Positions 44,307 through 55,936 of a DNA stretch of 64,000 nt are shown here, one piece after another. The position numbers and the translations under genes are program-made. Location of the stretch: contig JANEZZ010000463.1 of NCBI GenBank assembly GCA_026122225.1, forward strand, positions 1,234,127 through 1,298,126, read 5' to 3'. Under the pieces are notes generated by a model that made no database searches, was not told where the DNA came from, and saw nothing but the letters and a program-made list of their open reading frames with translations. Within the stretch, counting starts at the first letter, position 1; the number at the start of each line of letters is the position of its first letter. This DNA is from Heloderma charlesbogerti. Taxonomy: Eukaryota; Chordata; Lepidosauria; Squamata; Helodermatidae.

Positions 44307-47300
44307 TCCACCTTAACTCATGGCAGAAAAGGGCAGCTAGAAAGCAGGAAGATCCTGAGAACCAGTGCATCCCTCTAGCAGCACTTACGTATGTAAGTAT
44401 TGTTTCCCTCACCCTACACGCCTGTGTCACATGAGCTCTCTCTTTGTAATCTCTCAGAACGCCCAACAAGAGATGTCAGGAATATGGAAGACTGGAGAAA
44501 ATCCCACAGGGCCTATGAATCAGTCTGTCATATCCCAACATTATTTTTCAGTGTACTTTGGTCTCCATTCCTGTAACAGATGAAGGACCTATTATATACT
44601 TCTCACTTCAGCTTAAACCACCTTTTCTATTCTGAAATGATGATATACTCAAGCTAAAACCTTGAATCATGGCAGTAGGTAGAAGAAATGCTTCGCTTTC
44701 CTCTATTTTTAAAAAAATCTCCTTTGGAACATCAAAACCTAACATAAGCAAGGAACACTGTCTTCACTTAACACTGTCTTCACTTAACACTGTCTTCACT
44801 TAACACTGTCTTCACTTAACATAAGCAAGGAACACTGTCTTCACTTGTGCTCTTCTTACACATATGCAGTAATACTGCAGGACCGTGATGACGTCATTGC
44901 ATCTAGAGGGCAGGGCAAGTTGAAGGGAGGGATCATGGGTGAGTGAGAGGCAACTGGATGGGCCTTAGGAAAACAGCCAGGATGGCAGAAGCCCAGTGCT
45001 AGGCTAGGACATAAAGGAGAAACAAGATGCACGATGGACCCCGGCATGCGTCACAACCCACCGTGTCTTAAATAAGTTGTGGTGGGCTGTGGGGATTGTG
45101 CGAACCAGGCCAATGTTCCAGATCCTCTGGGCACACAAGAACATGGAGAACAGAGTGGTGGATGTGTCACAGCTGCTTTGGGCTACAGTTCTAGGCACAC
45201 CTAAGCCCTATTCAGGCATTCTTTTACCAGATATAAACAATGCACTCCAGCCCCACCCCCTCCATTGTTGCATCTGTCATCCACTACTTGTGGAGGGTGA
45301 CCGTCTGAAGAGGAGAGTGTCCTGTATCTGAGGCGGCTCTCCATGTGAGTCAGAACATGGATTTTTCTGTGTTCTGGCTCATGTGGAGAGCCACCATGGA
45401 TACAGGAGGCTCTCCTCTTCAGACTATTATAGGGGATGACAGATGTGACAAGGGGGCAGGGCTGGAACACTCCTTCTCTTCATGCATTGATTGTACCTGG
45501 TTAGAAAATGCTTGAATAGGGCTTTAGTTGCAAGTAAGTCCAGAGGCAGTAAATGTGGTCAGGATTGTGGTGCAAGTCTGCACTGAGCTTGCCATCTGTC
45601 TGCTCTCAGCCTGCGGGAGACCTGGCAAAGTGCAACTTTCTCTCCTGCCCTCCCACGTACCAAGCCTGTCAGATTTCCGATTTTCTTCTCCATGAACAAA
45701 GTCCTAAGTATAATACCTGGGAGTAAGAGAAGGCAAGGCCTGTAATGGAGAACATCACTTCCCCAGCTGATATTAACAGGTACTGTGGAATTTGCCATGA
45801 AATATGGACATTATTGGCTGGGATGTCTTCCATCTTCAATGCCTGGAGGTTCTTTGTAGAAGTCTAAGTTAGGGGGAAAAGAAGTCATGTTGATTAGCTG
45901 ATGGTGTACAAGATATTTATTGGATTTATGTTAACGCAGAATCTACAGTGGGGTGGGGGAAGACTTTTCTTCCGAAGACTGAAGCAATATTGTCCTTTTG
46001 GGCCCATTAAACAACCATGAACTCTGCTGGTGGACTGAAATAAAGTCACACTAAAAGCATCTGCAAACTCTGCTTTTACTAGGAAGGTGCTGGAATTGTT
46101 TATGAGATGCACTTAATCACCACACAGAGAAAGACAACAACAAGGCTTGTTTTAGAAGGCTAAAAGGGGTGAGTGGTAATTGTTTGCATTACTCACTGGA
46201 GTATGGAAAAATGTCACAAACACCTTCAAAAGAAGTTTGGTGCTGACAAAAGATTGGGCATAGAAGATAATGAAGCTAGCGATTTACATACTGCAGTTCG
46301 TCCATATTGTTGTGCCATATGCATCATTTAGTTTCTTTATGCACATGTCACAAAGCACAATAGATCTGGAAGCTGAACAAAGCATGCGATTAATTACGAC
46401 AGCCAGATTGGAGAAAATCAGTCACTTGGTCAATAATAATAATAAGAAGTATATAATGAGAAGAGATACTGCCAAGAAAAAAAAATCAGAACAGGCCAAA
46501 TTGAGTGCCGTGAGAGGCAGCTCTTTACCATCCTGATACCTACAGATAAACTCTGGATTGATCATCCTACTGTAATCTAGATCTTCCCTTATTCTGAATG
46601 TCAGACATCTTTCTCATGATAACGTAGCTACATTTATTGTAGGTCGCTCACATCTATCAGTCCAATCCAGAACATAATTACTTGCCAGTAAAGACTGCTT
46701 CACATGCCATAGAAATAATGAATATATATGTGTACACCAGGGGTGAGGAACCTGTGATCCTCCAGATGTAGCTGGACTCCAGGTCCCATTATCCCTGCCC
46801 ATTGGCCATTCTCATTGGGGTTGATAGGAGCTAGAGCCCAACAGGCAGACACACTGTATTGCTTGCAATGTGTGAGAAACCTAATTGTCTATTTTTGTGC
46901 ACAGTAGAGAAAACCATGTTTGGCAAGGCAATGGTCTCCACGGTGTATATCTACTCATTTTTGCAACATGGAAAGAACTCTTTCCCTGTAAAGGAAGGCT
47001 AAATATCTGGTCTAGAAAAAAACGGGACTAAGGGAGGGAAATGGTACAAATTTACAACAAATTTATAAAACTTATTCATAGTGTGAAGAAAGGGTACAGA
47101 GAGGGCTTTTTCTCACTCTCTCATAATACTAGGTCTCAGAGTCATCCAGTGAAATTGATTAGCACTAGTTTCCAGACAGATAGAAAAGGACTTTTTCACT
47201 CCATTTACTGCCACGTACTGTAGTGACGCTCTTTAACTTAGTTTCCTTTAAAGACAAATTCATGGAGGACAGATTTATCAATGGCCACTAGACGTGATGG

Positions 47301-50300
47301 TTAGATGGAAGCACGGCTTGCTGTGAAGCAACTGTGAAGAAGTGCTGCTGCCTTCATTCCCAGGTTACAAACATCCCAGAAGCACTGGGTTGGCCACTGG
47401 GGGGAACAGGGTGCTGGACCTTTGGATTAGATGAGCCTTTGGACTTATTCAGCAAGGCCCATTTTCAGTTCTTAGATTAGAAATTCTACTGATTTCAAAA
47501 GCTCTTTCTTCAAAGTAAGGGTCCTGATTGTTGCAGGATAACACCTCATCATGCATATTCTTGGAAATAAGTTCCATTAATTGAAATGGAACTAATTCCC
47601 CAATAAGTGTGTTTACTTAGGTCTGCAGTGATATGAGCACATATTGTGGAATAAGCCACACTGAACTCAGGACTTTGCTACATGAAGCTTTTAACCTGCC
47701 ACTTTACTGAGGTTTCTGCTTCTGGATTCTTTGTGGGATTAAGATTGGCTCCTTTACATGTGTTTTTTTCTGGCGGTTTTTCTTTCTCTGCACCTTTCTA
47801 TATGTTCCATTACATAACCACTAGGTGGTGCTGTGGCATAGTGGAATTGCTCGACTACGCTAGGGTTTTATTCCACCATTTCCAGAAAATACTAGATCCA
47901 AAAAACAAACAAAAAAGGCCATGGAAAGGTTTGCAAAGAACAGGAGAGGCTCTAGAGGATGACAACATTGTGTAAATTGTGGGACTGTTTTTAACCTGCA
48001 GTGAGTAGAGGACCAGGCACAGGCTACTCTAGAACAACCAGAAAGCTAGACACAAAAAGGGAAAAGAGACTATGCAAGGACAAGACTCTCCAGTGGTGGT
48101 GACCTGCAAGGTGTGTGCCATTTTTGTTTCCTTGCCTGAGAACAACATGCCCTACACATGCAATAAGTGCAAGTTGATCACACTGCTGGAAGAAAAAGTA
48201 AGAGGACTGGAGCAGCAAGTGTCGACCCTCCAGGGAATAAGGGAACACGAAGAGTTCTTGGACAGAATGGTGGAACTACAGCAGCAAAGTAAAGACCAGA
48301 AGCTTGAAGAGCAACAGCAAACTGAGGTAGAAGAGGAAAATGCTGAGGTGAGGAAAAACGCAGTAGAGGATACTCCTTGGAAAAGGGTGACAGGAGCAGA
48401 AGAACTAGAAGCCACTCTGCACCAGTGGAAGCAGTGGAGCTATGGAACCGTTTCCAGGTACTTGAGGATGTGACTGGAGGACAGCCTGCAGAGGAAGAAT
48501 TACAGGGGAACCTGCATGAGAGCGAGCAAGAGGCTAAAGGTCAGTCAAGCAGAGGCGATGAAACTAAGGCCTACAACAAGAAGAAGAGAGGAGTAGTAGT
48601 AGTGGGAGACTCCTTGCTGTGTGGGATCGAAACTCAAGTATGTTGCGAAGACCTGTGGACTTGCCAGGTATGCTGTCCCCGGGAAGGACAGATTACAGAC
48701 ATGATTGAAGGGTTGTTTGCACTCATAAAGCCCACTGACAGGTATCCCTTTCTTCTCATCCATGTGGGAACAAATGATACTGCCAAGTGGAGCTACGAAG
48801 AAATCAAATCAGACTTTGAAGCTTTGGGAAGGAAATTCAAGAACTTTGGGGTCCAGATAGTTTTCTATCCATCCTTCCAGTAGTTAGAAGAGGGATAGAA
48901 AGAGAACGAAAAATACTCCGGGTGAATGACTGGCTACAAAGGTGGTGCCAACGAGAGAGATTTGGATTCTGGGACCACGGGCTATACTTCATGGAAGACG
49001 GGCTGTTGGCAAGGAACGGGTTGCATCTCACAAAGGCTGGGAAGAATGTGTTTGGCCACAGCATGAAGAACTTTATCAGGAGGGCTTTAAACTGAATCCT
49101 ACGGGGAAGGGAGACGTAAAGTTGGGGATAACAATGGACAAAGGCTCATGCACCGCAATGGAGAGAACAGCTCTAATAGCACCCAATAATAGTCTTCGCA
49201 AACATGTAGGAAGAAAGCCAGACCATGAAGCACATGGTCTTCAATGTCTATATACTAATGCCCAGAGTATGGGAAACAAACAGAGCAAACTTGAATAGAG
49301 GAGGGAAATTATGACTTGATAGGTATAACTGAGACTTGGTGGGATGACTCTCATGACTGGAATACAGAAATTGAAGGATATAACTTGTTCAAAGAGAACA
49401 GGAGGAACAGAAAGGGAGGTGGGGTTGCACTGTATGTGAAAAATACATATCTCTGCACAGAAATACAGAAGGATGAGTTTGGTAGCCCCACCGAGAGCAT
49501 CTGGGTTAAAATAAATGGAGCAAAGAATAAAAGGAACATGGTGGTCAGAGTCTACTACCGGCCACCCAATCAAGGAGAAGATGAGGATGAAACTTTTGAA
49601 AAGCAAATAGCCAATGTTTCAAGGAGTCCATTGGGCCTTAGGAAGCATTAGTAACAACAAAGCTAGCGGAGATGACAGCATTCCAGCTGAGCTATTTAAA
49701 ATCCTAAAAGACGATGCTGTTAAAGTGCTGCACTCAATATGCCAACAAATTTGGAACACTCAACAGTGGCCACAAGACTGGAAAAGGTCAGTTTACATTC
49801 CAATTCCAAAGAAGGGCAATGCCAAAGAGTGTTCAAACTACCGCACAATTGCGCTCATTTCACATGCCAGCAAGGTGATGCTCAAAATCCTACAAGCTAG
49901 GCTTCAGCAGTATGCGAACCGAGAACTACCGGAAGTACAAGCTGGGTTTCGAAGAGGCAGAGGAACTAGAGATCAAATCGCCAACTTTCGCTGGACCATG
50001 GAGAAAGCAAGAGAATTCCAGAAAAACCTCTATTTCTGCTTCATTGACTATGCTAAAGCCTTTGATTGTGTGGAGCACAACAAACTGTGGCAAATTCTGA
50101 AAGAGATGGGAGTATCAGACCACCTTACCTGTCTCCTGAGAAACCTGTACGAGGGTCAAGAAGCAACAGTAAGAACCAGACATGGAACAACCGATTGGTT
50201 CAAAATTGGGAAAGGAGTACGACAAGGCTTCATATTGTCACCCTGCTTATTTAACTTATATGCAGAGTACATCATGAGAAACGCCGGGTTGGATGAATCA

Positions 50301-53300
50301 CAGGTCCGAATTAAGATTGCCGAGAGCATTATCAACAACCTCAGATACGCAGATGATACCACCCTAATGGCAGAAAGTGAAGAGAATCTCAAGAGCCTCT
50401 TGTTGAGTGTGAAAGTGGAGAGTGCAAAAGCTGGTTTGAAACTCAACATTAAAAAAACAAAGATCATGGCATCTGGCCCCATCACTTCCTGGCACATGGA
50501 AGTGGAAATGGAAGCAGTGACAGATTTTATTTTCTTGGGCTCCAAGATCACCGCAGACGGTGACTGTAGCCATGAAATTAAAAGACACTTGCTCCTTGGG
50601 AGGAAAGCTATGGCAAACCTAGACAGCATAGTAAGAAGCAGAGACATCACCTTGCTGACAAAGGTCCGTCTAATCAAAGCTATGGTTTTCCCAGTAGTAA
50701 CGTATGGCTGTGAGAGCTGGACTATAAGGAAGGCTGAGCGCCGAAGAATTGATGCTTTCGAACTGTGGTGCTGGAGAAGACTCTTATGAGTCCCCTGGAC
50801 TGCAAGGAGGTCAAATCAGTCCATCCTAGAGGAAATCAACCCTGAGTGCTCATTGGAAGGACAGATACTGAAGCTGAAGCTCAAATATTTTGGCCACCTA
50901 ATGCAGAGAGAAAACTCTCTGGAAAAGACCCTGATGCTGGGAAAGACTGAGGGCAAAAGGAGAAGGGGACAGCAGAGGATGAGATGGCTAGATAGCATCA
51001 CTGATGCAATGAATATGGACTTGAGCATGCTCCGGGAGAGAGCGCAGGACAGGAAGGCCTGGCGTGCTATGGTCCATGGGGTCACGAAGAGTCGGACATG
51101 ACTGAACGACTGAACAACAACAATGTTTCAAGGAAGCATGATGTAGTAGTAATGGGGGACTTCAATTTGCCCGATATTTGTTGGCAGACAAATTCTGCAA
51201 AACATGGCCCCTCCAGGAAATTCCTGACTTGTGTGGCAGATAACTTCCTCCTACAGAAAGTAGAGGAAGGAACTAGAGGATTGGCTGTCCTTGACTTGAT
51301 CCTAACCAACAGAGATGACTTAGTGAGTAAAGAAGCAGTTACAAGAACTTTGGGGGAAAGTGACCATGTTATCCTTGAATTCATGGTTCTAAAGGAAGCA
51401 AAAGCCTAGTGTAGCCAAACCCGTACCCTGGATTTTAGGAAAGCTGATTTTAATAAGCTCAGAACAATGATCAGTAAGGTCCCATGGCAAGCGACTCTAA
51501 TGAGATAAGTAGTCCAAGATGGGTGGGAGTTTTAAAAAAAGAAAATTCTCAAGGCGCAATTACAAATAATTACAAGAAGAAAAGGTGGAAGACAACAGAA
51601 GAAGCCAATGTGGCTTCACAAAAAGCTTAAAGATGACCTGAAAACAAAAAAGTACACAAATAGGAAGTGGAAAGAAGGCCAAGCAACAAAAGAAGAGTAC
51701 CAGCGGGTAGCACAGAATTGCAGGGATGGCGTCAGGAAGGCTAAAGCTGAGAACGAGCTGAGGTTAGAGAGGGATTCTAAAAGCAACAAAAAAGCTTTCT
51801 TCAGCTACATGCATAGTAAAAGACAGAGGAAAGAAATGGTGGTTCAGCTATTAAATATGGAAGGCAAAATGATAACAGATGATAAAGAAAAGGCAGAAGT
51901 GCTCATTTCCTACTTTGGCTCAGTCTTCTCCCAAAAGAGGGTCTATGAACCCCTGGCAAAGGCGAAGTACAGGCTGAAGGGGCAGGATTGCAGCTTGAGA
52001 TCGATAGGCATATGGTCAAGGAACACCTAATTACTTTAAATGAATTCAAATATACAGGGGCAGATGAACTGCATTCTAGAGTAATAAAGGAACTGGCAGA
52101 AGAAGTCTCAGAACCACTGATAATAATCTTTGAGAAATCCTGGAGGACGGGTAAAGTGCCCGATGATTGGAGGAGGGCTAATGTTGTCCCTATCTTCAAA
52201 AAGGAGGAACCTGGGAACTACAGACCAGTCAGTCTGACATCAATCCCTGGGAAAATTCTGGAGCAGATTATAATGCAATCCATCCGTAAGCACCTTGAAA
52301 ACAATGCAGTGATTACTTGAAGCCAACATGGATTTATCAAGAACAAATCCTACCAGACAAATCTGATCTCATTTTTTGATCAGGTAACCTCCCTTGTGGA
52401 CTGTGGGAATGCTGTGGACATAATATACCTCGACTTCAGCAAAGCTTTCGACAAAGTGCCCCATGATATCCTGATGAACAAACTATCTCAAAGTGGGCTA
52501 GGTGAAACAATGATCAGGTGGATCCACAGTTGGCTACAGAATCGGACTCAAAGAGTGCTTATCAGTGGGATCTTCTCAAACTGGGGAGAGGTAACAAGCA
52601 GGGTACCACAGGGCTCAGTCCTGGGCCCAGTGCTCTTCAACATTTTTATTAATGACTTGGAGGAGGAGGTAGAGGGAATGCTGATCAGATTTGCAGATGA
52701 CACAAAATTGGGCAGGATAGCTAATACCCTAGAAGACAGAAACAAAATTCAAAGTGATCTTGATAGGCTGGAGCGCTGGGCAGAAAACAACAGAATGACA
52801 TTTAATAGGGATAAATGCCAAATTCTGCACCTAGGAAAAAGAAACCAAATGCACAGTTACAAGATGGGGGATACGTGGCTCAACAACACTACAAGCGAGA
52901 AGGATCTTGGAACTGTTGTCGATCACAAGCTGAATATGAGCCAACAGTGTGATGTGGCTGCAAAAAAGGCAAATGCTATTTTGAGCTGCATTAATAGAAG
53001 CATAGCTTCCAAATCCCAAGAAGTACTAGTTCCCCTCTACTCAGCACTGGTTAGGCCTTTTTGGAGTACTGTGTCCAGTTCTGGGCACCACACTTTAAGA
53101 AGGATGCAGACAAGCTGGAGAGGGTTCAGAGGAGGGCAACGAAGATGATCAGAGGACTGGAAACAAAGCCCTATGAAGAGAGACTGAAAGAACTGGGCAT
53201 GTTTAGCCTGGAAAAGAGAAGACTGAGGGGGAGATATGATAGCACTCTTGAAGTACTTGAAAGGTTGTCACAGAGAGGAAGGCCAGGATCTCTTCTCCAT

Positions 53301-55881
53301 CACAGGACATGGAATAATGGGCTCAAGTGACAGGAAGCCAGATTCTGGCTGAACATCAGGAAAAAATTCCTGACTGTTAGAGCAATATGACAATGGAACC
53401 AATTACCTAGGGAGGTGGTGGGCTCTCCCATACCGGAGGCATTCCAGATCAGGCTGGACAGCCATCTGTCGGGGATGCTCTGACTTGGATTCCTGCATTG
53501 AGCAGGGGGTTGGACTCGATGGTCTTGTAGGCCCCTTCCAACCTTACTATTCTATGATTCTAAAGCACCTGCAAACTACTGTGAGTGAGGAATCACAAGC
53601 ACATAATAAATGCCTCATGTAGAAAGACTCTGAGTGGGACTTGCCTCCAAATGCAGACATGGGAGCAGGCTGCACAAGTCCTGGCATGCGATGGGGATGC
53701 CTACGATGCTTCAAAACTGTTTCTGTCCCCCAATTTCACAGTATAAAAGTGTCAGACTCCCCAGTCTTAAAGTTGCGCTTAGCAGTTTCTCTTGTGCTCT
53801 CAGTAAGCGTTTATTGAAAGACGTGGTCTTCATCTTATAACAAGGGGATCCGTTCGCCAACCGTCTGTAATGGGTTTTATCAATGATGAATAAATATTTG
53901 AATCAAGTGGTCTAAAGCAGCAGGGCTGGCTTCTCAGCCAGAGAGAAAAAGTCACCAGGTTGGCCAGGCACAAATTCTGCCCCTGAGAAGCTGGAAGTAG
54001 TTTATAGAGCTGTGGAAAGCAAACAGCGAAGTATGAAATATTCAGGAAAATGGGTGGGGGGGGATTATCTTTGTCAGACCCTCAAGATTTATGGGTGAAA
54101 ATTTAATTTTTCCCAGGTGGCCTTTGTGCCTCGTTTTTGCCATTATCTGTTACAGTCAGAAATTAGTTTTCCCATAAAGAGAGAGAGAGTGACTCTGCGA
54201 TCATATCTTCCCAAAATGAGTCTATCCATTCATCTGTTCATCAGTCTGTTTATTTCCCCCCAAAATGATAGCTTTGCAACCCAATCCAATACGTATTTAT
54301 CCCGAAAGAAGTCCCACTGTGTTCAGTGGCGCTTCCTCCTGAGCATGCAAAGGATTATAGCCTCAGTATGCCACCCCTTCCTCCACTCCCCATATTGCAG
54401 TACTACCCATGAAACAGAGCAACTGAATGACTGTGGATGGGGAATACAATACACTATATACTGCCACTTCTGCTAACAACAGACTAACGATTGGGCACAA
54501 TGCAGCCAAATTAAGTTCTTCTAAAAGTGCGTTCTATTACCGCCCCAGTTTTGAGGGGGATCTGGGCAAGGTGTCCTCTGCCCCCGCCCCAGCTGCCCTG
54601 GTGGGCCCCCATGGGCTTACCAGGGCACAGTGAAGGGAGTGGCAGTGCAACAGCAGGTAGCAGCAGGGACAGCCACTGGCATGAAGTGCAATGCCGAAAA
54701 CTGAAGCGCCAGACCAAGTGGCTGCAGTAGCATCTGGCATCTTAATTTCCCCAGAATGCTTCTGGATCCTCTGTTATTGCCCAGAGGCATTCTGGAGAAA
54801 TTAAGATGGCAGCTCCGGCTGCCTGCCTCAAGCTGCACTTCTCTCCAGACCACTGGGCCGTTAAAAAAAGGTCAGTTTAGTTTTTTAATTGAGGTTGGTG
54901 GACCTGGCACTTGCCCTGCTATCCAGGTGCTGACGCGAGCCTGCAATCTGTGCATGACTATTCAGCAGAAAGCCCCATTGAGTTCAGTGGGGGCTATTCC
55001 CAACTAAGTGTGCTTAGCCTTTTAGCCAGAGTCTCCCTAATGACAATGGAAGAGTGAAGTATGAGGCTTTGGTCTTTCTCCCTGTTCACCTCAATGGGAC
55101 ATAAAGTGCTTAATTTTTACTAGAATGATCATGGCATGTGTTTGCATAACAATATTAGCATAATGCACATGATTTGCTTATTGTATTCTGCTTACAGCTA
55201 ACGTCTTTGTTATTGTGGGTTTTAACTTGCATTAAGCAATGATTTAATTAGAATGGTTTAATTTCATTGGCTGGCTAATGCCAGCACAGTCAGGAGGTCA
55301 AAAATGGAATGGAAAAGACGTTCAAAACTCGGCAACTTACGTTTGTTATAACAATTGTGTATGAAGCTCCAAAATCAAGGAGGCCTAGGTGCAAGATGGA
55401 TTCTTCTGCTTTCGTTCGGCATTTCACATTGTTGTATCTTGACAGGAAGAGGGAATACAATAGTTCCTGCTTAGCTTCGCATGGCCAAAAAGCACAGGGC
55501 AGAGCTCTTTACAAGCTTTTTCAGTTCAAACTGATTGGGGGCAATGAATAACATATGCGTCCAGTCCTCTGTTAAGCTTAGCAGTCCTCTGTTAAGCACT
55601 AGCAACCTTCATTGTTACCTTTCTAGGAACAACTGAAGGACACTGATCAGAATTTATTTTACATTGTACAGTAAATGGCCAGCACTGCTGAATTCTTTCC
55701 TCGTTTGTTTCCTTATGACATAATTCTCCTTATTTTCCAGCTCTGGTTTTCTTTCAGGTTATATCTTATGTGTATATATCAGGCTGCCTCGCTTATAGAG
55801 CTTAATGGAAGGTTTAAATCTGTTCACAATATTTTAAATTATTTATTTAATACATTAGTAGGCTTTCAGGGTGGCCAGGTT

Positions 55882-55936
<55 letters not shown>

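Larger units (their letters stand above)
49235..53330 (+). pseudogene. CR1 ORF2: APE endonuclease and reverse transcriptase, broken and interrupted
   Basis: The endonuclease starts [20 protein letters not shown] frame change follows, then [20 protein letters not shown] (catalytic Glu) and VYYRPPNQ. BovB then enters after ANVS. Beyond it, [26 protein letters not shown] and ESDHVILEF complete the domain. A TAG at about 51407 and further frame changes precede the RT: DEFKY-type block [39 protein letters not shown], a TGA at 52318-52320, then [32 protein letters not shown] and FADDTKLG (catalytic). The frame is lost again near 53060 and 53220. The protein is non-functional. Confidence 0.88.
48000..53562 (+). 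mobile_element. Nearly complete CR1 LINE, interrupted by BovB
   Basis: The parts are ORF1 (48072-49095), ORF2 endonuclease (from ~49240), the BovB insert at 49626-51121, the rest of the endonuclease, the reverse transcriptase, and the 3' tail TATTCTATGATTCTA ending at 53562. Without the insert it is about 4.05 kb, close to full CR1 length. The 5' border is approximate. It lies in the 9.5-kb SLC15A2 intron, antisense to the gene. Confidence 0.9.

Noticed and set aside
45717..45843. Alternative acceptor at 45843 for the TM10 exon
   Set aside because: It keeps frame, but the acceptor at 45864 has the better pyrimidine tract and adds TSTKNLQ, which aligns with the PEPT2 loop.
48545..48763. Minus-strand frames opposite CR1 and BovB (also 25365-25889 and 50156-50677)
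   Set aside because: They are shadows of the LINE coding frames on the other strand.
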